DNA of 19,935 nt from Cudoniella acicularis (GCA_013054445.1 JAAMPI010001096.1:1-19935), one strand, 5' to 3'. Shown: positions 9,937 through 19,030, numbered from the stretch's first letter. The notes: generated by a model from the letters alone, not told the origin. Translations and numbers: made by a program.

Positions 9937-11955
9937 TTAATGAAGCTTAAAAGTCTCCAACTCTATATTCCTTTCTTCAGAGTCTTTCGTCGCCTCCCCT
10001 TCCATAATACCATCTATATAGCAGTCACCAATAAGCTCGTAGTAGTCTTCTACTGGCCGTAAAACTAAGGGCGCATCGCAGCCGAGGATCACACATACAT
10101 GATCACCTGGTTTGATGGAGTCCCATCCCTTTCCAATCCTTCCATCGCTTATCAAGAACAACCTTCGATAAAGTTGATGACAAATAACTCTGTCCCACAT
10201 CCCAATCCCAAAACTCTCTGAGTCGGTATCGAGCCAAGAACACCACCTCTGCAACTCTTCAAGGTCATTTTCGAAGCCTGCCCCTGCTAACATCGTCTCC
10301 CAGAGGACTTTCTGTGCAACTTGAAGTGTTTCATATACCCCCAAATCAACTAGCAAGCTTAAAAGCACCTTCAAAGGGTATTTTTCTAAGAATAGAATTT
10401 GCAATTCCGGTCCAAATTTCTCAGGATAACCCATAGGCATAGCTATAGTAGCTACCCGATATCCTTTCACAGATAGGACTGATAGGTCGGAACTAAAATG
10501 TGCTTCTGCGGCGGCGCCATTCGAGGCAAAGAATGATTTAAAGCTCGATGAATTCAAAATTGAATCAGTTAAGAGACCACCCGCTTGTGGTAGCCCTTTT
10601 TCGTTAAGAGAGGCAGCAGTCAAATCAACTGTCCATGTCCTCCTTACATGACTACTTCGTCTATAACAAAGGCTTAGAATGTTAAGACTCTTGGTAGCAA
10701 ACACCATGAAACAGACTAAACTAGAATAGACGTCTTCGACAGATCTATTATAGTCTATGATCAACTTTGAAAAATTCAAATGGTTGTGACGTATGCTTTC
10801 ACTAAGAAGTTCGATTGGCGAGCGGGTAATTGGCTGTCCATTGGCAAACCGTCGCAATACGTCTAAGCTGACTCCCTGCATGAGAATTTCAATATTTCCC
10901 TGCCACGTCAACTGAAGGGGCAAATGTGCATAGACTCGGTCCCGAGGTTCTGTTGCACCGTACTCCAAGCCTCTTACGATACACCGAAGAAAATGATGTG
11001 CCGTTTCCTCGCTAGAGCTTAAAGACAGCGGAGTAGCAGCGCGTTGCAGAATATCGAAAAAGCATGTCGCCCCTCTTTTGAACGATGTGTAAAGGGAGTT
11101 GATTTGCTCCTGCATTCCAAGGTCGACGTTCGGCCAATCGAATTTGGTCACACCAAGGAAACCGTCGTGCCTCAAAATCTTTGCAAGCATGGCTGGAGAG
11201 ACTCGACTTGTTCCACAATAGAATTCGATATTCTCAGATGCTACTTCACTAATCGTCGATATTCTTGTTTGTGAGCATGCGAGATATTCCTGAACTATCC
11301 AGACGCGTGAAAACCAAGAGCGTGAGAAAAAGGTAGCAATGGATCGCCAGCGTTGGAGGCATTCCGGATTAGTCTCACAGCTCTCGCACCACCCTTCTAG
11401 ACCCCGCTGGTCACAATCGGCCGGCAATGCCTTCATGATTTCAATGGCTTCACGAATTTCTTCACTCTCGAGTCCAAGCCATACGATTAACTTTCGTGAA
11501 CTCCTGTAGATTCGTGTCATGGCCAATAATTGTTGATTTCGCTCAGGTATATCCATCTGATTAATGCATATGGCATCAATCCAAATGAAACAAGTCTTCG
11601 ATCGGGCCATAAATTCCCGTCTAAGCTCTTTCAAAGCCGATATGCAATTCTCAGTCACTTGCAACACATGCCCATTAACAACCAGAGGAACCTTTGGTTT
11701 GTTCAGGTCTCCCCACACATATGACAGAGCGTTGTAATTTGAGGTAAGATTGCCAAGTTTGATGCACTCTAATCTGGATTCGATCATGTCTTCTTCGCGG
11801 CCGGGTAGAACCTCTAGGATTCGAATCTCGTTCTCGTTCAATGGGTGGTAAAGGCGATCATCATTCGAATTTCGGGGAGTGCCACCATCGTGGTCAGGGG
11901 GGTCTTGCCTAGCTCCAGGGCGTATGTCACCAATGACTGATCCACGCGGGTCCAT
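9937..11955 (-). CDS. HET-domain protein, intact single exon
   Basis: 672 aa from ATG 11955 to TAA at 9937, with no introns. A hydrophilic N-terminus (1-40) leads into a standard HET domain (PF06985). Its three conserved blocks are YNALSYVWGD at 74-83, FIWIDAICINQ at 123-133 with the following ERNQQLLAMTRIYRSSRKLIVWLG, and SRSWFSRVWIVQEYL at 211-225. A Cys cluster (CESCETNPEC) sits at 190-199. The C-terminal third is typical of large HET proteins and ends with a GDHVCVILGCDAPLVLRP block and YELIGDCYIDGIMEGEA, seen in many HET proteins that lack NACHT or WD40 parts. The expected role is self/non-self recognition or cell death after hyphal fusion, in the cytoplasm; the partner is unknown. The HET frame is open upstream of the ATG to about 12074, so a longer N-terminus through an extra exon is possible. 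Confidence 0.92.
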   Translation of the reverse strand: MDPRGSVIGDIRPGARQDPPDHDGGTPRNSNDDRLYHPLNENEIRILEVLPGREEDMIESRLECIKLGNLTSNYNALSYVWGDLNKPKVPLVVNGHVLQVTENCISALKELRREFMARSKTCFIWIDAICINQMDIPERNQQLLAMTRIYRSSRKLIVWLGLESEEIREAIEIMKALPADCDQRGLEGWCESCETNPECLQRWRSIATFFSRSWFSRVWIVQEYLACSQTRISTISEVASENIEFYCGTSRVSPAMLAKILRHDGFLGVTKFDWPNVDLGMQEQINSLYTSFKRGATCFFDILQRAATPLSLSSSEETAHHFLRCIVRGLEYGATEPRDRVYAHLPLQLTWQGNIEILMQGVSLDVLRRFANGQPITRSPIELLSESIRHNHLNFSKLIIDYNRSVEDVYSSLVCFMVFATKSLNILSLCYRRSSHVRRTWTVDLTAASLNEKGLPQAGGLLTDSILNSSSFKSFFASNGAAAEAHFSSDLSVLSVKGYRVATIAMPMGYPEKFGPELQILFLEKYPLKVLLSLLVDLGVYETLQVAQKVLWETMLAGAGFENDLEELQRWCSWLDTDSESFGIGMWDRVICHQLYRRLFLISDGRIGKGWDSIKPGDHVCVILGCDAPLVLRPVEDYYELIGDCYIDGIMEGEATKDSEERNIELETFKLH

Positions 11956-12040
11956 GGCTTCGTAGGGAAATCGTGATTTCCAGGGTCGGCGAATATATGT
12001 TCGTGTATCCCCTTTTCGGTTTGAGAGTTCTGTTCGAAAT

Positions 12041-12340
12041 TCTGTGAATCTGACTCTACCGCTTCCACCATGTCATTACTATCACTACAAAAAGAGGTAC
12101 GTAACTTACCTTCGAAATATGGGATTTGTTCGGCTTTGCAACGTTAGGTGAGGCTATAGTGGCAACTCGAAGTGCTGTCGGAGCGAACGCAACTAAGCTT
12201 TGTGACCGAAATGCTTCTAGAAACAGACGAGATTGAATGTGGGTCTCGCTTACAGTCGCGCAGGATAAGGTAAGGTCAAAGCCCCATAAGTTTTTGCTGT
12301 CAGTATCAATGTTAGTTTTTCCACTAGCAATGACGTAGTC
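12041..12340 (-). other. Coding-like exon upstream of the HET gene, unrecognised
   Basis: On the minus strand a stop-free run of 77 codons (12340-12110) ends exactly at a consensus donor, AAG|GTAAGTTACG. It reads like protein: LWGFDLTLSCATVSETHIQS, then LFLEAFRSQSLVAFAPTALR, then VATIASPNVAKPNKSHISK. There is no in-frame ATG, but ACTAACATTGATACTGACAG before it looks like a branch site plus acceptor, so it could be an internal exon. A phase-matched acceptor (GATTCACAG, intron 12042-12109, 68 bp) joins it to a different frame than HET, overlapping the HET N-terminus. It may be the remnant of an older gene or a 5' exon of a HET isoform. No domain recognised. Confidence 0.3.
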
Positions 12341-13002
12341 ATATGAATGGTTGATTTAGTCAAATTTTCTGAATATCTCGGGTATTGCGTCATTATATTA
12401 ATCTTTGGATATACGTACAGCAGATGACATCCGGGTCTTATGTTCGATGATATTTATTACCTCTGTTGAGCACTTGATGCCTCAGGCAACGACCTCTGCG
12501 TCTTCCGTAGCTTTCCAGGAATTAACTAATTCTGGGGTTTGGATTCTCGAGCGTGATATGTCGTGATCCTTGTATCAGTTCCTATTATTACGCACGAGAT
12601 TGCACCAAGAGTCACTATTTGTATATATCCCTAGCCCTGCCGTAATGAACGGTCGCTGAAGAATTTCGCTCGTCACCCAAGTCAGCTGACCTGAATATTC
12701 ACATCACCATGACTCACATTTAACTCACTTTTTCAAGCAAAAACAGACTTCGCCCGAGTTAGGATTCCGGTTTAATAATAGGCTGTTGTGAGGCTCACTA
12801 CGTAAATAGGGAGGATAAAGTAAAATATCATTAGTTACTGCGAAAATGAGTAGGGATGTGACTGAGTATCCTGAGTAGAGGGTGAGTCAAGGGTGATTAG
12901 CGCCTGAGCAGAGGAGCGGCGACGCTGACTAACCGCGTTGGAAGCGAAGTCGGTCAGGTTTCGTCGTAGATTATCAATATAATTTCTAGGAAAATACTAT
13001 TA
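12341..13002. other. Spacer, no gene seen
   Basis: No open frame with protein-like content and no RNA gene was recognised. A region near 12860-12960 has several GTGAGTCA/TGACTGAG-type short motifs. Their function is unknown and they may be chance. Confidence 0.4.
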
Positions 13003-13092
13003 CCTACTATCCCCTCCCCGGTTCAGTTGTTAGTTCTATCACCAGATTTTGCTGGCCCCACCGACAACTGAACNGGGGGGGGGGGATAGTAG
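13003..13092. repeat. Near-perfect hairpin (fold-back element) with a poly-G tract and an N
   Basis: Left arm 13004-13030 (CTACTATCCCC through GTTCAGTTGT) pairs with right arm 13064-13092 (ACAACTGAAC, N, eleven G, ATAGTAG). Only the middle C/G tract differs between arms. The 33-base loop contains a smaller CCAG/CTGG stem. ATTA lies just outside on both sides (12999-13002 and 13093-13096), which could be a target-site duplication. Consistent with a tiny MITE-like fold-back insertion. The single N at 13074 shows the assembly could not resolve the tract. Confidence 0.65.
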
Positions 13093-13369
13093 ATTAGTAG
13101 ACTAAAGTTAAGATATTTAGACCTAAGACAGGTACTAATATATCTTAGAAGTATTAATATAGTCTAATTCTTCTTAGTCTATAGTTATATATAAAAGCTA
13201 TGAAATTGATTGCCGCTTTTCGAGAAGTCTGCGGTGCTCTGGCGCATTTAATTCGGTCCCAGTCTACAACTCTACTGTATTGTGCAGAATTATCAATACC
13301 GTATTTCGAGGTGATTGATGGCAGTGGAGGGGTCTTACCACGTGAGTATGGCGTCACATCGCGTCGCGC

Positions 13370-13514
13370 CTCCTCGTCGCACTAAAATACCCCCCCCTTC
13401 CCCCCCTGATCTCATCTTATTTTTATTCTCATTCTTTAATATTTTCCTCTCGTGTCTTGTTCGTAGAGCCGCTTTGCACCGACCACCATTCGCACCTCCC
13501 GTTACTACTATACA
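13370..13514 (+). repeat. 5' region of H3-tail gene copy A, duplicated at 14170-14306
   Basis: The stretches before the two H3-like start codons are related. CGTCGCACTAAAATA at 13374 matches CGACTCGCTAAAATA near 14184, and CCTCTCGTGTCTTGTTCGTA (13446) matches CCTCTCGTGTCTTGTATTCG (14240). Both then run through a C/T-rich leader to the ATG. This supports a tandem duplication of a whole gene with its promoter, offset by about 790 bp. Confidence 0.55.
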
Positions 13515-14091
13515 ATGGCACGCACAAAAACACCAGGATGAAGGTCTACTAAACCCCAAAGCCCCAAATCTTTCGACAGCAAAGTAGCGCGCAAGCAGGC
13601 ACCACCAACCGGAGGACCCCCTTTACCTCCACAACTGCTGAAGCTATTCGTCACGGAAGCCTTGACGTTCTCCGTTCCGCCATGGAAGAACTTTGGTAAA
13701 GCGTTCCTGAAGCAGGAGATTTTGTATTACTTGAGGAACTCCTCCTGCTTCGGCTGCCGAAACGAAAGCAAAATAATTGCTGGTTGAGCGGGCAACCAAT
13801 GATCCACCTAACAAGAAGCGGAAAATCGATGTGAAAATATGCGACTTTTGCGGCGGGGAATCAAATCCTGTTAGTGATCATTGTGAAAACATGTAAGTTG
13901 TCTTGACACATTGACTGAAGTACCAGCACCAGACTAATATTTGTCATATAAACAGAAAAGCACAACTAGACGAAGACAGCTGCCACTCCATTAAGTCAGA
14001 TGAATGATACGACTATGATGATTGCATTTTCTGCGGAGGTACAAGAAGGAAGAAATGCTGCAGTGGCTCTATTAGTAGAGGGTGTTATTAG
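13515..14091 (+). pseudogene. Histone H3-tail-like plus zinc-knuckle protein, decayed (copy A)
   Basis: From ATG 13515 the frame reads MARTKTPG, a TGA at codon 9, then RSTKPQSPKSFDSKVARKQA and PPTGG. This follows the histone H3 N-terminal tail (ARTKQTARKST...SKVARK...TGG) with one codon missing. No histone fold follows. After a frame change, 13637-13696 encodes a helix (AEAIRHGSLDVLRSAMEELW) ending at TAA. In a third frame comes DPPNKKRKIDVKICDFCGG, which holds an NLS-like KKRK and a CxxC (Cys codons 13840 and 13849). A 63-bp intron (GTAAGT at 13893 to ACAG 13955, branch GACTAAT) follows. Beyond it a TGA precedes another knuckle, CIFCGGTRRKKCC. The order tail, helix, NLS, zinc suggests a nuclear protein carrying an H3 tail mimic; the gene here is dead. 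The domain order is read from fragments, so the intact form is inference. Confidence 0.6.
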
Positions 14092-14306
14092 GTTTGAATC
14101 AAGGGGTGATATGAAGGACTAACTTCCTGTATTATACCTAGGTAAATGCGAAGAAGGGTCGCATTATCACAGACGTATCTCCCCCGACTCGCTAAAATAT
14201 ATCATTCTCTCTCTCTCTTCATGTTTACTATCGTTCCCTCCTCTCGTGTCTTGTATTCGTAAAGCCTGTTCTTGCATTCAATCGTTTGTTCATACATACT
14301 CTTACT
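14092..14306 (+). repeat. Spacer and 5' region of H3-tail gene copy B
   Basis: Begins with the tail of copy A and includes the palindrome TACCTAGGTA at 14135-14144. From about 14170 it continues as the diverged duplicate of the 13370-13514 leader, with a CT-microsatellite (CTCTCTCTCTCT near 14208). Confidence 0.4.
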
Positions 14307-14411
14307 ATGACGCGCACCAAGCAGACGGTACCACTCAAACTGAGGTCTTATAAACGGCTCACATCTAAAGTAGTTTGTTTTGCTTATAAGAGAGATGAAC
14401 TAATTCTATAG
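14307..14411 (+). pseudogene. Second histone H3-tail-like start, truncated (copy B)
   Basis: ATG at 14307 opens a 34-codon frame reading MTRTKQTVPLKLRSYKRLTS, then KVVCFAYKRDELIL and TAG. MTRTKQT equals the H3 start (MARTKQT) with one change, and YKRLTSKV matches the H3 stretch RKQLASKV after a three-residue gap. Nothing after it resembles the helix or zinc part of copy A, so this copy is truncated or replaced. Its leader is duplicated from copy A, which makes chance similarity of the short tail unlikely. Confidence 0.5.
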
Positions 14412-14706
14412 TTAGCTATGCTCGGTAATGTTTATATTAACCAACATCCTGCGATAAAACTCGAACTGAATCTGTAAGCTAAATTAAGAAATAAACTCCT
14501 TTAATTCAAGTAACTCAAGTCCCTTGCCTGAAACGCCAAACTAAGAAACCCTTGGTCATTCTCGAGAGTCAAAACCTTATCCCTCCCCTTACCCCATCAA
14601 GGTCCATCAAGGTCCATCAAATAGTCAACCTCGTATTTATCCAATTCACTGCGTAAAGATAACCCACAATCGACAATCCTGGCTATCCATATTTCCGAGA
14701 GGACCT
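14412..14706. other. Spacer with a short tandem repeat
   Basis: No gene is seen. GGTCCATCAA is repeated in tandem at 14601-14620, with a partial unit before it (14593-14600). This may be the 3' UTR side of the membrane-protein gene that ends at 14707 on the minus strand. Confidence 0.4.
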
Positions 14707-15387
14707 TCAGATACCTTGCCCACTATGGGTCTTTATGGTTGTGGCCATCATAGCAGTTTCGACACTTCCACAGTCTGCAATCAGACAAGCCACAATTATG
14801 ACACATCCCATGAGCATAAGTGCCTCGAAGAGCATCATTTCCGAGTTGGTAGTCATTGTGGCTACCATTAACATGACAACTGCAGCAGTTCCACCAGCTT
14901 TGGTAATATAATTCTTCCTCCATCGTGGTTGTATGAATAGTGCTACTACACAGTAGAAGTATGTCGAGAGAAGAATCGTTTGCGCAGTGAAGAGTGCTTC
15001 GGTGGAAGTGCTTAATTGAATAAGGGACGGTAGCGACTCTGAAGGCTTCAGAAAAATTGGAATGGCAGACTGAAAGACAGAAGCATGTCAGCATATGTAT
15101 ATTTTATAGGTGCTTGAAAGTTTTTTCTTACAAAATATGCGAGACAAAAGTTAGGAAGCGGCTGTCCACGAAGCTGTCGTTGAACCACAACGGTAGTGAT
15201 GCCGGAGCAGATAGCGATGAAGGCTCTCACAAATTTCCCCTTGATTGCTGTATTTCTTCTTGGTGTATTTTGGTTCGTTTCTGTCTCCTTCTTAGTCCAG
15301 CATACTTCAAGTTGTCTCCGGGATTATTAGTTTGCACTCACCTGCTTCTTCAATATGCGATGAGATTTTGCAGTTCTCCCCAGACAT
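14707..15387 (-). CDS. Small multi-pass membrane protein, three exons
   Basis: Exons 15387-15342, 15280-15132 and 15069-14707 give 185 aa with all phases matching. Introns are 61 bp (GTGAGT...GACAG) and 62 bp (GTAAGA...TTTCAG, with a GCTGAC branch site). The N-terminus is hydrophilic (MSGENCKISSHIEEA, then ETNQNTPRR). Hydrophobic stretches follow at about 33-48 (VRAFIAICSGITTVVV), 91-111 (LFTAQTILLSTYFYCVVALF), 124-137 and 143-163 (LMLMGCVIIVACLIA), with a basic loop QPRWRKNYITK at 112-122. I do not recognise the family. The last exon has an unusual excess of Met. In another frame the same DNA (ATG 14923 to 14723) encodes a 66-aa Cys-rich protein, so either frame could be the shadow. The long upstream exons with good introns favour the membrane protein. 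Confidence 0.5.
14723..14923 (-). CDS. Alternative reading: 66-aa Cys-rich zinc-knuckle protein
   Basis: ATG 14923 has a good start context (ACGATGG). The product has W-W-N-C-C-S-C at 10-16 and then MCHNCGLSDCRLWKCRNC at 40-57, a spacing of Cys pairs like small fungal zinc-knuckle proteins. It overlaps the last exon of the membrane-protein model in a different frame. TGY/CAY/AAY codons in one frame become GTN/ATN in the other, so one product may simply be the shadow of the other. Confidence 0.3.
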   Translation of the reverse strand: MEEELYYQSWWNCCSCHVNGSHNDYQLGNDALRGTYAHGMCHNCGLSDCRLWKCRNCYDGHNHKDP

Positions 15388-15636
15388 GTCACACCAGTGA
15401 CGACCTAGCGATCTGCTTTTGAACTGGCTTGGAAGAAGTCCCTCAGTCGGTGACTCTCGTGGATATCTTGAGTATGGAAAGGTTGTCGTCTGAAGTCGAG
15501 GTGTTGGATTTCATGACGAGGCTGTGCGGCTGAAGATACGGTCAACGTAAGCGCCTTCGGGCCTCACTTCGACTTCACGACAGACCTTCACTTTTTGCTC
15601 TCTCTCCATCCCATTATCCTTATTCGAGGGGCTGCC

Positions 15637-16102
15637 ATGCCTAAAAGAGGGAGGAGAATCGCAAAGCGAAAGGTCAGATTCTCGACAGCGGTCAACCAGT
15701 CGAACACAACCACTCTTGCAACCACCGGCACTGGAGCAAGTCAACATCAGAGGGGCGCCTCTGCAACCCCAGAGCCCAGCATTCATCTCCATGCCTGTCA
15801 ATTTACGACGGCTTCGCTAGTTTTCGTATTCAATTCTCAAAAGGATTCCGCTATTGCCAAATGGTTGTTAATGGGGTGGGTGCTTTCTGGCTTGGTTCCT
15901 CTCTTGGACATTTGGAGTGTTTTCTAGTTGCAAATACTAATAATGGAAATCTTGTAGAAGCTACTCTCTGTGGATATGTACGATTCTAGTGATTGTCTTC
16001 AAGGACCAGAAGTCCAGTATCCGGTATGTGGTGAATAGGGAACGCGTCACACATTCAAAGCAGGTACTGAGCAATGGGACAGACGACTTCCGAAGAACAT
16101 AA
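15637..16102 (+). CDS. Possible two-exon small protein with one hydrophobic segment
   Basis: Exon 15637-15875 starts MPKRGRRIAKRKVRFSTAVN (basic, then Thr/Ser/Gln-rich). An 82-bp intron (GTGGGT...ACTAATAA...CTTGTAG, 15876-15957) joins it to 15958-16102, giving 127 aa. The hydrophobic part reads SYSLWICTILVIVF and the end is hydrophilic. The ATG lies 250 bp from the divergent membrane-protein gene. Against it: the first exon is low-complexity, and its second exon overlaps, in another frame, a possible first exon of the coiled-coil gene (15976-16023). Family unknown. Confidence 0.25.
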
Positions 16103-17774
16103 TACTGGACATGTTACTATACCTGGCACTTGTGGGACTGTCAAAGCCGGAATTGGGGGAGTCCTTCTTGATGATCCCGACTATCGTGAATATAGTGATG
16201 GTTTGCCTCTGGGCAATGGAGACCCCAGAAACCTCGGACCTTCCGATATAATAACCTCGGAGATCGAGTTGTCCCGAGCGCAGAAATATCTGGGATCATT
16301 TTCCTCGAGAGTAGAAACCCGGCTACAGCTTTTCGATTTGCCCCGCGGTGAGAGAGAGGAAATCGACACAAGTGAACTTCAAAACCAAGTTCCGGGCATG
16401 GAATGGCAAAGAATTCGGGAATTGCGGATTAATATCTGGAAACTGCGATCACAAGTTCACGAGATTAGAGCTAAGTTGCGGGCGAAGCAAAACGCTAAAT
16501 ACATTGCCGACGACGCATTTATGAAACATTTGAAAGAGGGAATTCGTCTAGAGACAAGCCTTCCACACACTTCCTTACCCCCAGACAGAGCCACTATGGA
16601 TGGGCTGTACGAAAAGATTTTGGATACCCGCAAGGACTACAATTTATTCAAACATGCTTATGATCGACACGAGGAGCTGCTCAATGAGCAAGAAGAAGAA
16701 CTCGAACGCGCCGAGGAGAGGGCTTACTCGAAATCCAGAAAAAAAGTTTTGCAACCTACCACTTTCGGAAGAGGTGCCCAGCACCTACCCTCACACAGAA
16801 GGGCAAGGGGCAAAGCTGTGTATTTGGCAGAATACACTAGATGATGAGAAAAACAAACTTGAGAAAAACGAACCTCACAAATCCTTTTCACAGGGGAGAA
16901 CAGACATACGAAGAACTAAACCTTCTCGACAGCTTGTCAAAACGCGGCCCTCTACAACTATTGCTTCACCACACAGAGATCGACGCCCTAGCAGTTCGAT
17001 TCGAAGACGCCCAGGTTCTTCTAAAGGCTATTCGAGGGGACCGCCCGCTCGTTTTGATTCCATTCACGAAGAAGGGCCCGAATACACAGGAGATCAACTT
17101 ATCATTCGTGCCCATTCCTCCCTCGAAACACTTATCAATCAACATGCTGAGAAATTCTACAATTACGGTCCCCACAATAACGGTGAAACTTCTGAGCTCT
17201 ATGATCTAGATCCGGGAACTCAGAACTCAATTCCCCGCCAGCAACTCTTTGAGACTATCGCAAAAAACCTGATGCTGGCTCAGACTAATAGGTACTCAAT
17301 ATTCCTACTTCCATGCACCACAATTTCGCTAATCAAATTTAAAGCCCGGATGCATTTATAGACATTTTTCAGAAGATTTACGACAAATTTTCTGAGGAGA
17401 AGGGGGAAAGGCCCTGGAAAGAGAAAGACACAGTATTAGGATTCAAGCATCCCTACCTATTCCTCCGAAATGTTTCGACACCACCCCATGCATACATGCC
17501 TTCACTCCCTCCCATGAGTCCCATCAAGCAATGTCTTTACCACACGCCAACAGCTATAACCAAATTTTTCCGAACTCTTATACCGTACCATCATACCGCA
17601 CTCACACCAGCTCCTTCGATCAAAATTTCCCAACTCATCAGCATCAGCACATCAACCCAGAATTCCGACCCTAATTACTTGAAAACGAAGGAATTGTGCA
17701 ACCCTAACTGGGTGTCACCTGCGACATGGGATATAGCTCGCCATGTTTCGAGTGTTTTGTCGATCCTTGTATAA
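15976..17774 (+). pseudogene. Charged coiled-coil protein gene with four frame changes and a stop
   Basis: The first long frame (ATG 16074, 256 aa) is rich in Glu, Arg and Lys, with heptad-like helices at about 75-235 (WQRIRELRINIWKLRSQVHE; LLNEQEEELERAEERAY). A likely upstream exon, 15976-16023 (MYDSSDCLQGPEVQYP), joins in phase at 16083 through a 59-bp GTATGT...GGGACAG intron with a TACTGAG branch. Protein-like sequence then changes frame four times: at the A7 run 16739-16745 (on to EEVPSTYPHTEGQGAKLC), near 16864-16890 (on to EQTYEELNLLDSLSKRGPLQ), near 17115-17125 (on to ETLINQHAEKFYNYG), and near 17313 (on to FIDIFQKIYDKFSEEKGERP). A TAA lies in frame at 17340-17342, and the last frame ends at 17774. 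Most breaks lie at homopolymers or give no usable introns. It is a recently decayed cytoplasmic-looking protein of unknown role; I cannot name the family. Confidence 0.65.
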
Positions 17775-18339
17775 GGCGCTACGATTTGAGAGCATTCGAA
17801 TATATTCTACCAAACTTGGTGGGTAGATAAATATCACGAATAGCACATCTAGGACTGATGTATAGAGCAAGGTGTCTGATTGGACAAAGTAGATTTTCGT
17901 TTTTCACGGTTTTCACGATTAGCGAGGAGTATGGAGCATAGGGAAAGATGGTTTGATTGCGCAAAATACATTTTTCTCATTTCTCATTTATTTTTTATGG
18001 TCAATCAGACTAAATTTAGTGTGTATGTGGCAACACCATTTGGGTTCCCAATTTTCTAGGGCATATACGAAATTCAAAAAGCAGACCCGAAACACTTGCC
18101 CCCTTTTGTGCATTGAGTCGTGGCAAACTGAGACCAGACCTCCCCGCACCTAGAGCAACACCCTACTCAGCCTAGCCCCCCCTATTATAAGCGATCCACT
18201 TCCTGCTCCTACTCATAAGAAGACCCCTCTATTTGTGCTACTAATTTAATTATAAAAATTACTCGAACTTATCTAATTCTATTGGAGTGTGTTTTTACTA
18301 TCTCGCCTTAAAACCAAATTACAGTGCATAGGATGTCAA
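17775..18339. other. AT-rich spacer, no gene seen
   Basis: Only short chance frames are present. No repeat or RNA gene recognised. Confidence 0.45.
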
Positions 18340-18705
18340 AGTGGTGATAGCGAGGTCCGGATCGCTTCGGCAGACTCGATGAACCCGGCACGAGGACCTG
18401 TGTGGAAAGGGGTTTTCCCCGGAGCCACTTCTGCTTCGCCGCCCTCTTCGCTTGGACTTTGCTAGCGCGGGAAATATTGGCGTTGGCGTCGCAATACCAG
18501 TCAGTACTTGTTGTTGCCGCCGATATACCAGTTAGAATTGCGATTGCGCTACATGCAGCCGGAGTGGAACCTGCGGGCGATATCTTGCCCGGGCGTAACG
18601 ACAGAGCACACGCACCCGGGCAACCCCAAGCAAACGGCCTGCTGCGGGCAGTCAGTCACCTCGCGGGCAAACACGACATCGAGGCTTCGAAGCACGACTT
18701 CTAAC
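18340..18705. other. GC-rich island, unrecognised, open in several frames
   Basis: Base composition shifts sharply to G/C-rich between two AT-rich flanks. The plus strand has open frames of 100 codons (18402-18704, non-ATG-like start) and 75 codons (18508-18735). The minus strand has a 60-plus codon stop-to-stop frame (about 18552-18740) with several Cys (TDCPQQAVCLGLPGCVCS). None has a recognised domain, and no introns or consistent start were found. It could be a transposon or foreign fragment. Confidence 0.35.
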
Positions 18706-19030
18706 GTTACTAGATCAACATTGAGATACTTCTAGTAAAAATATGGACTAAAATATTTCCAATTTTGGTGAAAAAAACTTTACGCTTTAAAAGTGCGTAC
18801 ACGCGATTAGGTAGGCGGGATCTCGCTAAGGAGAAAAAGGGGGCGGGGTAAAGTACCTAGGTACGAACCCCCATTTTGAATTTTCACCGAATACCACTAC
18901 TCTGTACTGTAGAATTCGAACTCCTGTATGTATCTTTGATCAACAGCGACAATTTTCCCACTCCCCTCCCTCCTCCTGCCACCTGATCCCGAGATTCCAC
19001 GCAACCTCAAAAAAAAAGCGGTCGAACAAA
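18706..19030. other. Spacer with the palindrome GTACCTAGGTAC
   Basis: The 12-base palindrome is at 18853-18864. A ten-base core of it also occurs at 14135-14144. Variants of TACCTAGGTA are common in fungal intergenic DNA, so no function is assigned. No gene is seen. Confidence 0.4.

Noticed and set aside
14135..14144. TACCTAGGTA palindromes (also 18853-18864) as operators
   Set aside because: This palindrome is common in fungal intergenic DNA, and no gene arrangement supports a regulatory role.
15057..15422. 121-codon plus frame
   Set aside because: TTG start, and it is antisense to well-spliced exons of the minus-strand membrane-protein gene.
17292..17372. Intron GTACTC...TTTTTCAG to bypass the TAA at 17340
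   Set aside because: The phase does not match the reading frame after 17372, so it does not rescue the coiled-coil gene.
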